Source: Mercenaria mercenaria (Eukaryota; Mollusca; Bivalvia; Venerida; Veneridae). From it: a DNA stretch of 64,000 nt. The first letter of the stretch is position 1. Every line of letters starts with the position of its first letter. This document shows positions 1 through 10,130 of this stretch, one piece after another. Both the position numbers and the translations under genes were made by a program. The notes below the pieces were generated by a model that was given only the letters and a program-made list of their open reading frames with translations, made no database searches and was not told where the DNA came from. Location of the stretch: positions 53,191,001 to 53,255,000 of the forward strand of contig NC_069363.1 in NCBI RefSeq assembly GCF_021730395.1. The letters run 5' to 3'.

Positions 1-884
1 TTCTTTGTTATATTTTTGACCGATCTTTTTAAGAACATTCCAACATTTTAACAAATTCTACATTGTGGAAAACGTTTTAATTCGAATGAGCATAATAACA
101 CATACTCAGTAAATCATGTGTCTCCTCTCTCTGACTGAGATATAAACTTAGTATTTATGTTGTAATCTAAATATTTGTGTGAAGCAATATGAAATAGTCA
201 TAAAGATCTATAGCAAAAGGACCTTATGTCCACAATCAAAACTTTAAATTAAACATTGACACATTTTTGGTCTAAAGGAAAGTATCTAAAGCATGCATAT
301 CCTTTTCAATACTACACCAGAAATGAAGGACAGCTTTAACTGCATTCATGTAAGTTGATCTAGACCATGTGTTCGTATGCTTTGTACATGAATACTTGGT
401 TACATGGTCATGGAAACCATATGGTAAGATTAGTATTATCGTAGTATGAAAACTTGACCACATGGGCATTGAAATGCAACAATTTACAGCGAGTAAATAT
501 TTTCCCCCATTTTATTAAACAGGGAAAAAAAACGAAAAAAAATATTTTTGTCATGCAGTCTTCCATCAATAACAGGATCTTGATGGATCTTATGTCAATG
601 AACCCAACATTCTGAAGGATGAAATAAATTACTTTATTTACAACTTGGAATTTGAGCGACAACTGCACCATGATTGAACTAATCTTACAATAGACTCTGT
701 TTTGCAGAAATGCATTTGCATTTGCAAAGGGTTCAAAGACCTGCTGACTCGACACAAACGTTCGTATCACACTGAAGAGCGAATAAGAAGTATTTTGTTG
801 GTCCTGCTATTTGCTTTGTTTCATAAAATACACTCCAAATTCAACAGGTGTAATAGGAATGCTTTAGCAACCATATTTGCCGCT
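1..884. other. Intergenic DNA, no gene recognised
   Basis: AT-rich sequence with only short open frames on both strands, none with a recognisable domain, codon bias or splice context. The longest, on the minus strand at 408-770, contains a run rich in Phe and Ile from an A/T tract and looks like chance. I see no RNA gene or mobile-element end here. Confidence 0.6.
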
Positions 885-1296
885 GGCAAAGTGTTTCTGT
901 TTAGATATGGTGTTTTCTCCCTTGCAAGAATTCTTCAATAACTACTGCAATTTAAATGAAATATAGTCCAAAATTATGAAAAGGATGGCAAAGTGTTTTC
1001 TGTTTAGATATGGTGTTTTCTCCCTTGCAAGAATTCTTCAATAACTACTGTAATTTAAATGAAATATAGTCCAAAATTATGAAAAGGATGGCAAAGTGTT
1101 TTATGTTTAGATATTGTGTTTTCTCCCTTGCAAGAATTCTTCAATAACTAATGTAATTTAAATGAAATATAGTCCGAAATTGTGAAAAGGATGGCAAAGT
1201 GTTTTCTGTTTAGATATAGTGTTTTCTCCCTTGCAAGAATTCTTCAATAACTACTGCAATTTAAATGAAATATAGTCCGAAATTATGAAAAGGATG
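885..1296. repeat. Tandem repeat, about 103 bp x 4
   Basis: Four consecutive copies begin with GGCAAAGTGTTT at about 885, 987, 1090 and 1193. Each runs through CTCCCTTGCAAGAATTC to TATGAAAAGGATG. The copies differ by only a few bases, so the array is young or homogenised. No conserved reading frame runs through all units. It is a plain minisatellite of unknown origin. Confidence 0.9.
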
Positions 1297-1966
1297 AAGC
1301 GTATTCTTGACTTACGATATTTAGTTAGTTCACAGTCTACTTCATTTATTTAAAGACACTTATTTCAGGTTATCATTATGAAAATATTAATTTGCACTGA
1401 TTTTACTTACATTAAGAAAATGGCAAGAGGGGTAAAAACCGGCATATATAGTTATAAAATATTACTTCAAATACATGCCTTTTAAACAGTTTATACAACA
1501 CTACGAGATCCCGGAGTCGAGTTTCGGTCTTGCACCCTGTCACATGTATATCTGTTGCGTCCTAAAAGTTTAACCAAAAAACAGTTATCGGATATCACTA
1601 ACTGACTATGTCACATTACTTTTTCTGGGACGGGCATATGATTGTTACTATATTTAACGCGGATTCGGGTAAGTTTTTAACGATATTTCCATTAATCCTG
1701 AATGGCTTTTTAAAAAAATATGGAACAGAGAAGAATTAAATGTGAGCAGTTCCCGAAAAATCGGACACAGGAGTATTCAATGCATGTACCTTTTAGTTGT
1801 TTTTTCTAAACATTTCAGGGGAGTATCTGTAAAACCATCCGTAGTTGTGGTAGGGTATATTCGGTTTGCTGTATGTTTCATGGAGGCGCCAGGAAAACGT
1901 CAGGAATGTTTCATTTCAGAGATGAGCAGTAACAACACACAGGCTTTATTTCTTTGCTAGCGTAGA
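1297..1966. other. Intergenic DNA, nothing recognised
   Basis: No domain-bearing frame, RNA gene or clear repeat end is visible. A short open frame at 1742-1960 on the plus strand has no recognisable features. Confidence 0.55.
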
Positions 1967-2081
1967 AGTTTTTGTTGTTGTTGTTGTTGTTGTTTGTTGT
2001 CGTTTTTTGTTTTTGTTTTTTTTTTTTTGTTGTTTTTTTATTTTTGTTGTTTTTTTTTTTTTTTTTTTTGCTTGTTTTGAA
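1967..2081 (+). repeat. T-rich low-complexity tract (TTG)n and poly-T
   Basis: A run of TTG triplets passes into long T tracts broken by single G, A or C. It creates an artefactual Leu/Val/Phe-rich open frame. It could be the decayed tail of a retroposed element read on the minus strand, but no body is recognisable next to it. Confidence 0.85.
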
Positions 2082-3214
2082 CGTTTACAATAGAATAGTG
2101 CTAGTTACTTTTTATGTCCGTTTTTACCGCTGCATCTGCTTCGTCTCAAATCTACCCGGTTATTCAATTGTTTATGCTCCTCTCCGGCGCTTTCAAGAAA
2201 GCATGTAAAATATCAGTAATCTATTTGATGCGCTTTTTAGTTCTGCCGGTAATTGAGGGGAATCTGATGCTGTTGGAAAATGAAATTGGCAAATATCCTC
2301 AGAGATATATTTTCAATCACAACTTTAATTCAAGACATATGAATCATTAATTTATTGGAACTACATATCAAACATCTTATCCTATGAATAAATGATTTCT
2401 AAAATAACATCATATGTGCAGGTCAATGACTTCCGCAAGCTTAGTTTTTCTCCGATTTGAAGTACATTTAGCTAAAGATAGCTAGAAAAGGATTGGAAGT
2501 ACAGGAAAATATACCAAAACTGAGTCCAAGTACGGTGATCTTTTTGTCTTCGTTTTCACGACACTCCTGTCAAATTAGTACTACAGTGCAAAAGTCATTA
2601 TTATTTAGTTATCATTTAAGTTGATTAAGTGATCGTTTTTAACGGTTTACCACAAAACAGCATGCATTGAAGCTTGAAGCTATCTAGGAAAACAGTTTTG
2701 TTTTATTCAAACTAATTGATAAGAATGAGATTGTACATCTGGTGTAGTTGGTATATTATCTTATTAATACTAATACGACTGAGGTTTGGTATTTTAGCTC
2801 ACCTGATCATGAACTCACCGTCGGTCCACACTTTTCTTCAGATGACATTGCCTGGACAGTATTGCACCAGCTTAATAGGTAGAATGGTCCTCTATCAAGC
2901 TTGTTTGTTCAAATGTTTCGGATGTAGACGGATAGGTGATTGTTTCCGATTTCAATGGCTCATGATACCTCAGGTAATATTTGAGACCCGTCTAGGGAAA
3001 TTGGTTCAAGCATTTATTTATTTTACACAACAATTACTCATTCGTGGAAAATTTAGTTCTATAAACAATTAACCAATTTTAATGCGTATACCGATTTACA
3101 GCTGAAATCAAAGCCGCTTTGGATTCATATTTGTTTCCAGCGAGCCTTTCTGTCAGATCTGAAATCTATATTGAAAAAGAACTCAACATTTGCCACCATT
3201 ATAGGGGCCACTGC
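2082..3214. other. Intergenic DNA, unclassified
   Basis: No gene is recognised. An open frame at 2716-3072 (118 codons) has no domain and irregular composition. The string TTTTAGCTCACCTGATCA near 2790 resembles a widespread molluscan dispersed repeat, so part of this stretch is probably an old repeat copy. Confidence 0.45.
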
Positions 3215-3356
3215 CTCAGCGGTCCTCCCTGACCTAGGCTTATCCGTCACGTTTCTTCTGCTCTCCCTAATCTGTGAAACCCAGAACCTTTGAACGTGTT
3301 TATCTTGTAAAAGGCGCTATATAAATCTGGTATAATATGATATAATATATTATTTG
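3215..3356 (+). mobile_element. Retroposon 3' end with CR1/L2-like tail
   Basis: The segment ends in GTAAAAGGCGCTATATAAAT followed by a short degenerate TGATATAATA repeat. A terminal GGCGCTATATAAAT next to a short tandem tail is typical of CR1/L2-type LINEs and of SINEs that borrow their 3' end. Neither a tRNA-like head nor a reverse-transcriptase frame is visible upstream, so it is a 5'-truncated copy or a SINE with a decayed head. Confidence 0.55.
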
Positions 3357-3409
3357 CAGAATGTTTGAATGTAACTTAAAGAGATACAAAACAAAAGCAA
3401 ACTTGGTTT

Positions 3410-3560
3410 GATTGGGTCTGTTCATGAGAGGTAATTAAATGTACTCCACCCATCACACCCCTAAGCACCGCTTAAGCAGAACTCTGTCGTAGCAAAATTG
3501 AATGAACACCATAATCCCAGCAAATATAATATCACTGAATCCAAGTACGGGGAGAAGTTT
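3410..3560 (+). repeat. Dispersed repeat, CACGCCCC-TAGCACCG family, copy 1
   Basis: It contains TCTGTTCATGAGAGGTAAT, then a block resembling CACCCCTAAGCACCGCTTAA, then CACTGAATCCAAG. Related copies lie at 6360-6480 (reverse), 42290-42420, 43250-43420 and 53670-53880. Neither a coding frame nor clear terminal repeats were found. The core block is also the apparent ancestor of the 56-bp minisatellite at 5.3-6.35 kb. Confidence 0.6.
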
Positions 3561-3669
3561 TACAACCACTGTAACATAAAAATGACTAGGGAATTTCAAG
3601 TGTATTCATCGATCCTGTGATTAATCCTCCGCACAAGATGGTCGGCCGTTCTCGTCAAACATCATTATT

Positions 3670-4015
3670 TCACTGCAGTGAAAAATGCAATTAAATATTT
3701 ACACCACGACTGCACTTAAATCATCATGTCTTCCATATCAAAAATATTCATTTTTACCGCCACATGAAAATACATTTGACTGCAGTGAAAATCAATTTAA
3801 TGCAACAATAATACAATATTACTTACAAAAATACATGAGTGCAGTGAAAATACAGTTAAAATACAGTGAATTTACCGCAGTAGTAATACATTTTCATCGC
3901 AGAGAAAATACATCCTAACCGCTGTGAAATATCATTCTACCTGCAGTGAAAATAATTTTGCAAGCAATGAAAATAAATTAACCTTTATTTTACTGCGGCG
4001 AAAATAATTAAAGTG
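3670..4015 (+). repeat. Degenerate minisatellite with GCAGTGAAAATA core
   Basis: The core (T)GCAGTGAAAATA recurs with spacing of about 20 to 60 bases (for example near 3675, 3782, 3840 and 3940), diverging to ACTGCGGCGAAAATAA at the right edge. Irregular spacing and divergence suggest an old array. The open frame at 3685-3918 is a by-product. Confidence 0.6.
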
Positions 4016-4204
4016 TAAGGGGTGCAACTTAAGTAGAAATTTTATTTCACAGGACTCAACAGTTAGCTACCTTGCTATCACTCGACTATATTGTACCGCC
4101 TTGTACATCTGTTTTATCTAATGTATCTGCCGCTCATGTTTAAATGGAAATATGTAATATTATAAATAAAATACTCAAGCATAAAAGAAATCTAGTGTAA
4201 AGCA

Positions 4205-4430
4205 AAATATTTTATGCCTCCGGGCATATAGCAATTGAACTGTCCGTCCGTTTATCCGTCCGATATTACAGCCCACTTAAGTGACCCGTTTTACTTCATA
4301 ATCACACACAACAAACCTTGTGGCAAGAACTACAAACTGGCCTATATATAGATGACCGTGACCTCCATATGATTTTCACCTTTAAATTTAAACATCTTTG
4401 GTCATACATCCGGGGGAATACTTTTGCGTT
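4205..4430 (+). repeat. Probable dispersed repeat with CCTCCGGGCATAT edge
   Basis: It begins TATGCCTCCGGGCATATAG and contains GTCCGTCCGTTTATCCGTCC, a combination I recognise from repeats scattered in molluscan genomes. The right edge is uncertain, near TCCGGGGGAATACTTTTGCG. No protein frame is visible. Confidence 0.4.
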
Positions 4431-5325
4431 TTGAAAACGCAGCTCTTTGTTTCCCATGCAATAGCAAGCAATTTTATTATTTATCTATATTTTATTTACG
4501 GTTTCAGACTATGCAAATAGCAATTATTATATGTAAATTCCACTTCGTTTTGATCAGTTTTAACGAAGTGAGAACATACTGAATTCCGTTTGATCCAACT
4601 TGTGGTAGACAAGACAGGTAGTTATAGATTAAAAGTTATTCAAAGCTGTAATAATGTACATATTTTCTTTCCTCTAACTACTGACAGAAGCGTGTTTCTT
4701 ACACCTCAGCAATTTCTGTTATGAATAATAAAGCATAATTTTGCAGTTGATTCAAGTTACTATTAGATGCACGGTATTGAATCATGTTTCATTTATACCC
4801 CCACTAACTGTATTCTAGTTATTCTTAAACAGTTCGCATAACTTCGGAAAAAAATGATAATTTAAACAAGAAATAAAGGCAGAAGGCGACAACATGCTCA
4901 GGAACGGTAATGGTAGTGCATGTCAGTACAGCTGGCACATTGCTATACACCAGACAAAAGGCTTCTAAAAAATAAGAAGCACATTATGAATTATGTTTCT
5001 TTTGTAACCATAGTTCCATAGAGTAAAACATGTGACATTTATAAAGGACGGAAGAAGAACTTTTAAATGCTTCTCTACTTTCTTAAAGTCGAAATTTAAT
5101 TGACTTGTTCCCTTGAAATTCGAGATACCGAGTTGTGACAAATATATTAAAAGTTTAAAAAGTGGGGGTTTATGATAAAATTCAAACACCAGAATAGTTC
5201 TTATTTTACCTGTTTCTTTTCATTGTTCATTTCGGGTCTTTTTATAAACTTCGAGGTTACTCAGCGTCGTTTATATTTATTGGCCCTTTGGGATCAATGC
5301 AACTGTATAACAGGAAGTTCACTTA
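4431..5325. other. Intergenic DNA, nothing recognised
   Basis: No domain-bearing frame, RNA gene, satellite or inverted-repeat element was found. A minus-strand frame of 74 codons at 4965-5189 looks like chance. Confidence 0.5.
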
Positions 5326-6347
5326 TGTTGGTGCTAGAAAGGCGGGCATGTGGTTGTTGCACATTACAAAAGTACGCTTGTGTCGGAGCTAGAGAGGCGG
5401 GGCGTGTGATTGTTGCACATTACAGAAGTACGCTTGTGTCGGAGCTAGAGAGGCGGGGCGTGTGATTGTTGCACATTACAGAAGTACGCTTGTGTCGGAG
5501 CTAGAGGAGAGGCGGGGCGTGTGACTGTTGCACATTACAGAAGTACGCTTGTGTCGGAGCTAGAGAGGCGGGGCGTGTGGTTGTTGCACATTACAGAAGT
5601 ACGCTTGTGTCGGAGCTAGAGAGGCGGGGCGTGTGGTTGTTGCACATTACAGAAGTACGCTTGTGTCGGAGCTAGAGAGGCGGGGCGTGTGATTGTTGCA
5701 CATTACAGAAGTACGCTTGTGTCGGAGCTAGAGAGGCGGGGCGTGTGATTGTTGCACATTACAGAAGTACGCTTGTGTCGGAGCTAGAGAGGCGGGGCGT
5801 GTGATTGTTGCACATTACAGAAGTACGCTTGTCTCGGAGTTTGAGAGGCGGGGCGTGTGATTGCTGCACATTACAGAAGAACGCTTGTGTCGGAGCCAGA
5901 GAGGCGGGGCGTGTGATTGTTGCACATTACAGAAGTACGCTTGAGTCGGAGCTAGAGAGGCGGGACGTGTGGTTTTTGCACATTACAGAAATACGCTTGT
6001 GTCGGAGCTAGAGAGGCGGGGCGTGTGACTGTTGCACATTACAGAAGTACGCTTGCGTCGGTGCTAGAGAGGCGGGGCGTGTGGTTGTTGCACATTACAG
6101 AAGTACGCTTGCGCAGGTGCTAGAGAGGCGGGGCGTGTGGTTGTTGCCCATTACAGAAGTACGCTTGCGCCGGTGCTAGAGAGGCGGGGCGTGTGGTTGT
6201 TGCCCATTACAGAAGTACGCTTGCGCCGGTGCTAGAGAGGCGGGGCGTGTGGTTGTTGCGCATCACAGAAGTACGCTTGTGTCGGAGCTAGAGTGGCGGG
6301 GCGTGTGGTTGTTGCCCATTACGAAAGTACGCTTGTGTCGGAGCTAG
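5326..6347 (+). repeat. 56-bp GC-rich minisatellite, about 18 units
   Basis: The unit contains GCACATTACAGAAGTACGCT followed by GTCGGAGCTAGAGAGGCGGG and GCGTGTG. Successive CACATTACAG landmarks sit at about 5361, 5417, 5472, 5532, 5588 and so on to 6316, so the period is 56 with one 60-bp unit. The array is much richer in G+C than its surroundings. The right part has TGCGCCGGTGCTAG variants. The open frames crossing it (5172-5465 and 5805-6011) are by-products. Confidence 0.95.
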
Positions 6348-6359
6348 AGTACACAAAAA

Positions 6360-6480
6360 GTACGCCTGTGCCAGTGGTAGGGAAAGGGACATCTGTATGA
6401 TAGAATTCCACTTACGCCTTGCTAGAAGTGGTATGGACATGAGGGGTGTTGCATATTATATTATCTCTTATGAACAGACT
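6360..6480 (-). repeat. Dispersed repeat, CACGCCCC family, reverse copy
   Basis: Read on the minus strand, this matches the copy at 3410-3560: TCTGTTCATAAGAG, then GCAACACCCCTCATG, then AGTGGAATTCTATC. It abuts the 56-bp minisatellite and supports the idea that the array was amplified from part of such a copy. Confidence 0.55.
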
Positions 6481-6741
6481 CGATTAAACTATATTGATTG
6501 GTTGCGTTCTACACGGCCGATTGCTCTTCTTGTAGCTTTGATTAACTACTACAATATTAATATTTAATTTCAGTGTGGTTGCTTAAAAAACATCTGCCCG
6601 TCTTTCACCCTGTTTTGTAATAGTTTCTGGTCCTTTTAATCCAATTGTCTGTATTACAAAATTCCGCTTAAGCCGGTGCTAGACAGGCTTTTTTGCTTGG
6701 TAGCGTTCTATCCATCTAAAGGATCTTCTGGTAGACTTTAT

Positions 6742-7123
6742 TATTTATCACATTGACACAAGACCAGAAAGAAATTGTCACTGTACATGTTATACCCTAC
6801 CCCTAGGTATACTATAAGAACCATGGTCATGAACGGGAAAATGTACTAACCCATTTCAATCGTACATTTCTCACCTAAAACGCGCAGTTCGATGAATGGG
6901 TATCAAGCATTTTGTACAAGTGGTAATTTATCTTCCATTAATGCAAGATAAATTACTACTTGTTCAATATGCGTAGTACATATTTACCAAACTGCACGTT
7001 TTAGGTGAGAAATGCGCGATTGGAAAAGGGTTAGTATATTTTCCCGTTCATGACGTATACCTAGGGGTAGGGTATAACATATACAATGGCATTTTCTTTC
7101 TGGTCTGGTGCCAGTGATTTATC
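6742..7123. mobile_element. Fold-back (hairpin) MITE, about 380 bp
   Basis: The two halves are nearly perfect reverse complements. The outer edges are ATTTATCACATTGACACAAG and its counterpart near 7100-7123. Next come TTATACCCTACCCCTAGGTA near 6795 and its complement near 7060-7075, then TTCTCACCTAAAACG against CGTTTTAGGTGAGAA. The loop is centred on about 6940. No coding capacity is seen. Such near-complete palindromes are typical of fold-back or MITE-type DNA elements. Confidence 0.85.
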
Positions 7124-7828
7124 CTTACGATAATGCTGTTGAAAAAAAAAGTAAAACAAGATTTCTACGTATATTTAATTTTAATTATTTCTCGTAACAA
7201 TAGTCATATTGTTTTAGTTACCCGTAGACTCTTTAATTTTTTATGAAAACGTCAATGTTGAAGAATTTGATTGATCTTTCGTCTTGAGGTAGGCCATATT
7301 TTGTGACGAGTATATGTAAATGGTAGATGACATAAATATATGCAGTTCTTGATGACACTTTTACAACAATTAAGTATATCAAATTGTTCTTTATGTTTCC
7401 AAAATGTTAATCTGCGTAATTAATCTGCTTAAAGTCGGAGAGTAATAGTATTTTGTTTGTGTCTCGTTAACAGTTAAAACTGATATGTTTAACAAATGTC
7501 CTGTTTAAAAGATCAGTCCGTAAGGACGTGAATAACTGGTTGTTAAGGTACATTTGACATTTCTAGATATGCCTCCTTCTCATAGTTCCGAGCTTTTTAT
7601 GCTATTGCGTGTACTAGAACTTTTTATGTTTCTTTTATTTTGTCAGTTTTATTGTCGGGCTTTAACGTAACAAAAACACCTGCTCCTGATAGCTTACCTT
7701 CGCAAGAACTGAAGGAACGGATAAATAGCTTGGAATTTTGAGAAAAGGGCACATTAAACATACTAAACGTTTAGGAAAACGTGGTAATTAATCAGTTCGA
7801 TATGACCCAATAACGTGTCGAGAAAATA
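7124..7828. other. Intergenic DNA, nothing recognised
   Basis: No supported gene, RNA gene or repeat structure was found in this AT-rich stretch. Confidence 0.5.
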
Positions 7829-8043
7829 TTAACCTTTAGCCTGCTGGCGGCAAGTGGTTCTGCCTTTGCGGCCAGTGCAGTCCAAGATCACTCTGCACAT
7901 CCGTGCAGTCTGATCATGGTCTGCCCTGTTCGCTATTTAGTCAGTAAATTTTCATTGAAAGTCCCATTTGAACAATAAGTGGTACTGCCCAAATTGAATA
8001 ATGAACCAGTCCATTTTAGAAATTCAGCAGGGTTTAAGGTTAA
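7829..8043. mobile_element. MITE, TTAACCTTTAGCCTGC family, full-length
   Basis: It starts TTAACCTTTAGCCTGCTGGC and ends CAGCAGGGTTTAAGGTTAA, which form imperfect terminal inverted repeats. Inside are TCCGTGCAGTCTGATCATGG and TGTTCGCTATTTAGTCAGTA, shared with copies at 33443, 41021, 51370 and 52555 and more distantly with 38346 and 48509. No protein is encoded. It is a non-autonomous DNA element. Confidence 0.8.
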
Positions 8044-8387
8044 TATTTTATTCACTTACTGATCAGAGAAGGAAAGATGGATGTGTTCATCCTGATCAAT
8101 TATGATAATAAACGTACTTTCATCTGTCTGTTCAACAGCCACGTTTTCGTGTATGATGTATAACAGTGTATTTATGTACAATTGATATGATATCATAAAC
8201 AAGGTCATTAACTAGATACAGCTGCTTACAGCTGAAAGGGGTGAAACAAGTGTAAAGATATACAAAATACATTATATCACATATCAACAAAATCTATGTA
8301 GATAGAGCATTAATTCATAGTTTAGCACAGTTATTGTTCAAATTTCGACAAAAAATGGTAACAAAATTCATCTTTGTGCCTTCTAAC

Positions 8388-8419
8388 ATATGAGTCAAAA
8401 TATATTTTTGCAACAAAAT
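8388..8419 (+). repeat. Left 32-bp terminal inverted repeat
   Basis: It begins ATATGAGTCAAAATATA and ends GCAACAAAAT. It is an exact reverse complement of 13831-13862. The bases just outside and just inside do not match, so the repeat is exactly 32 bp. Confidence 0.8.
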
Positions 8420-8876
8420 CGTGTCCCAGGCAATATTTGCATGACTGCAATAGATATAGAGAAACATTATAGGCTTGCAGGTTAGAGTCTATATAGTTCT
8501 GTCTGGTTCAATGAAAAAATAGTGTCAGATGGGAGAGGAAAATGTCAAAACATTTGATCAATTTGTCATAAAATGTATTTATCCAATGTCTCCAAAGTGG
8601 TATTTTGTTAATCAGATGCAATTGCACCAACTTATAGGGGTAAAATACTGTTCCTGTACATTAAGTTACTTACTTTATGCATATTTTTCTGAAAATAAAA
8701 CATACAGATGTTAAATTCCTACATATTTTATGTATATTTTCCACCGAAAATCCTGTCCCCTAAAACTAGTTCAGTGCTGTAACATGTTGCAATTTTCAAT
8801 AAGTACAAGGTTGCTTCCCTTTGTGATTGTAACGCCATTGTACCACCTTTTAGAAAGGAACTGTTGGAAACCATTA

Positions 8877-8938
8877 TGGCGGGAGTCGTAGCACACTATC
8901 GTTGAAATATTTTTGTACGGCAATTTTTATGTTGATAG
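8877..8938 (+). other. Possible 5' untranslated exon of the repeat-protein gene
   Basis: The sequence GATAG|GTAAGTGAG gives a perfect AG|GTAAGT splice donor after 8938. A good acceptor (TTTCCACTTACCCACAG) ends at 10127, four bases before the ATG at 10131, so a 1.2-kb intron is plausible. A ten-codon frame starting ATGGCGGGAGTC lies just before the donor. The left edge of the exon is arbitrary. Inference only. Confidence 0.25.
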
Positions 8939-9114
8939 GTAAGTGAGTACAATTAAATCCTATCAGTGACGTAACGGTCTGAAAACTGTTTACATTTGTA
9001 TGAAAGCGTGCAAGATTTTAATATTAAATGTGCTGAGCAAAATGTAAATGTTTGAGAAGAAAACAAAACACATGCAATGTTTATGGATGTAGAAAGCGGC
9101 GATATATAGTTAAA

Positions 9115-9770
9115 TATATCCTTGATGTAACAGTCAGTGATGTTACTGTGAAAATCGTTACAGCAAGGATGGAATTCGCTACGTCAAAGAAATGATTCCA
9201 GAAAACGCTTCGGATTTTCTTTAAAGGTGGATGTTTTTGATAATGTCTATTTGTCAAGAAGTACATGTTATATATTGCAAACGTTTATGGCAAAAACCGC
9301 TCCTTGTGTTTTCTAATGCGCAGGAAATCTACACTATTACAAAAGTTTGTTACATCAAGGAATACATACTGTTACGTAAAGGAAGAAATATGGCATTCTT
9401 GGCATTATATGTTCTTCTAGTAAATACAGCTGTACAAAACAAATCACAGCCTTTGTGTGTGTCGTAGCTTCACATTTATTTGCATAAAATAGTAGAGCAT
9501 AGATACGTGTGAATGTGTAATAAGCTTTGGAGATAGAAATTGTTACACCAAAGAAGAGAATTTGTTACATGATGGAAATTATCACATAAAATGTTAATAC
9601 GCTAGCTACTGCATTTAATAAAACCTTAATTTGTTTCCACTTTTTTATTAAATATCTCTATATATCTATTCTTTGCAACTAAAATGGTTATTTTTGATAC
9701 TTGTGTAAAGTAGAGATCTCAATTTAATGTATTGTTACACCAAAGAATGCTGTTGTTACATCAAGTAATT
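9115..9770 (+). repeat. Left cluster of TTACATCAAGGAA-like motifs
   Basis: Copies include GTTACATCAAGGAATAC near 9352, GTTACACCAAAGAAG near 9541, GTTACATGATGGAA near 9565, GTTACACCAAAGAATG near 9733 and GTTACATCAAGTAAT near 9755. One near 9120 faces the other way (CCTTGATGTAAC). The same motif in reverse orientation dominates at 12.4-13.3 kb. I see no protein frame here. Confidence 0.6.
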
Positions 9771-10004
9771 TATATAAAATAGTTCTGTTTTTATTGAGAA
9801 ATGCAAATACTTGCAGTTATTTGTGTTTTTACGGATCTGTCAAGGGACGTTACCATGTCTTTATTGATTTGCATAAAAAATCATGGTAATGTCAATTTAT
9901 GAAATACGAGAAACAGACACATTTAAAAAAAGAAGAAAAGAATAATTTAAATTCAAACTTTTTGTCCAGAACTGAATGCAAAATAACGCATCAAAAAGAC
10001 ATTG

Positions 10005-10090
10005 TGACGTTCCTGGACAGATCCCAATAGAGAAACGTCCGTTATTACAATAAAGTGACGTCACCAAATGACGTTACCGACGTCAATTAA
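10005..10090 (+). promoter_or_regulatory. Cluster of CRE-like TGACGT sites
   Basis: A perfect palindromic CRE (TGACGTCA) sits at 10056-10063. Half-sites lie nearby: TGTGACGTTCC near 10006, ATGACGTTACC at 10068-10078, and CGACGTCAA at 10079-10087. CREB/ATF family factors bind TGACGTCA. The cluster ends 40 bp before the first ATG of the repeat protein, so it may be its promoter, which would compete with the spliced 5' exon model. Confidence 0.4.
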
Positions 10091-10130
10091 ACTGCTATGA
10101 ACACCAATATTTTCCACTTACCCACAGCTC

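Noticed and set aside
2716-3072. 118-codon plus-strand frame
   Set aside because: No recognisable motif. Overlaps a probable dispersed repeat containing AGCTCACCTGATCA.
5172-6011. Plus-strand frames with repeats such as VIVAHYRSTLVSELE
   Set aside because: By-products of the 56-bp minisatellite. The period is not a multiple of three, so the frame changes every unit and cannot encode a regular repeat protein.
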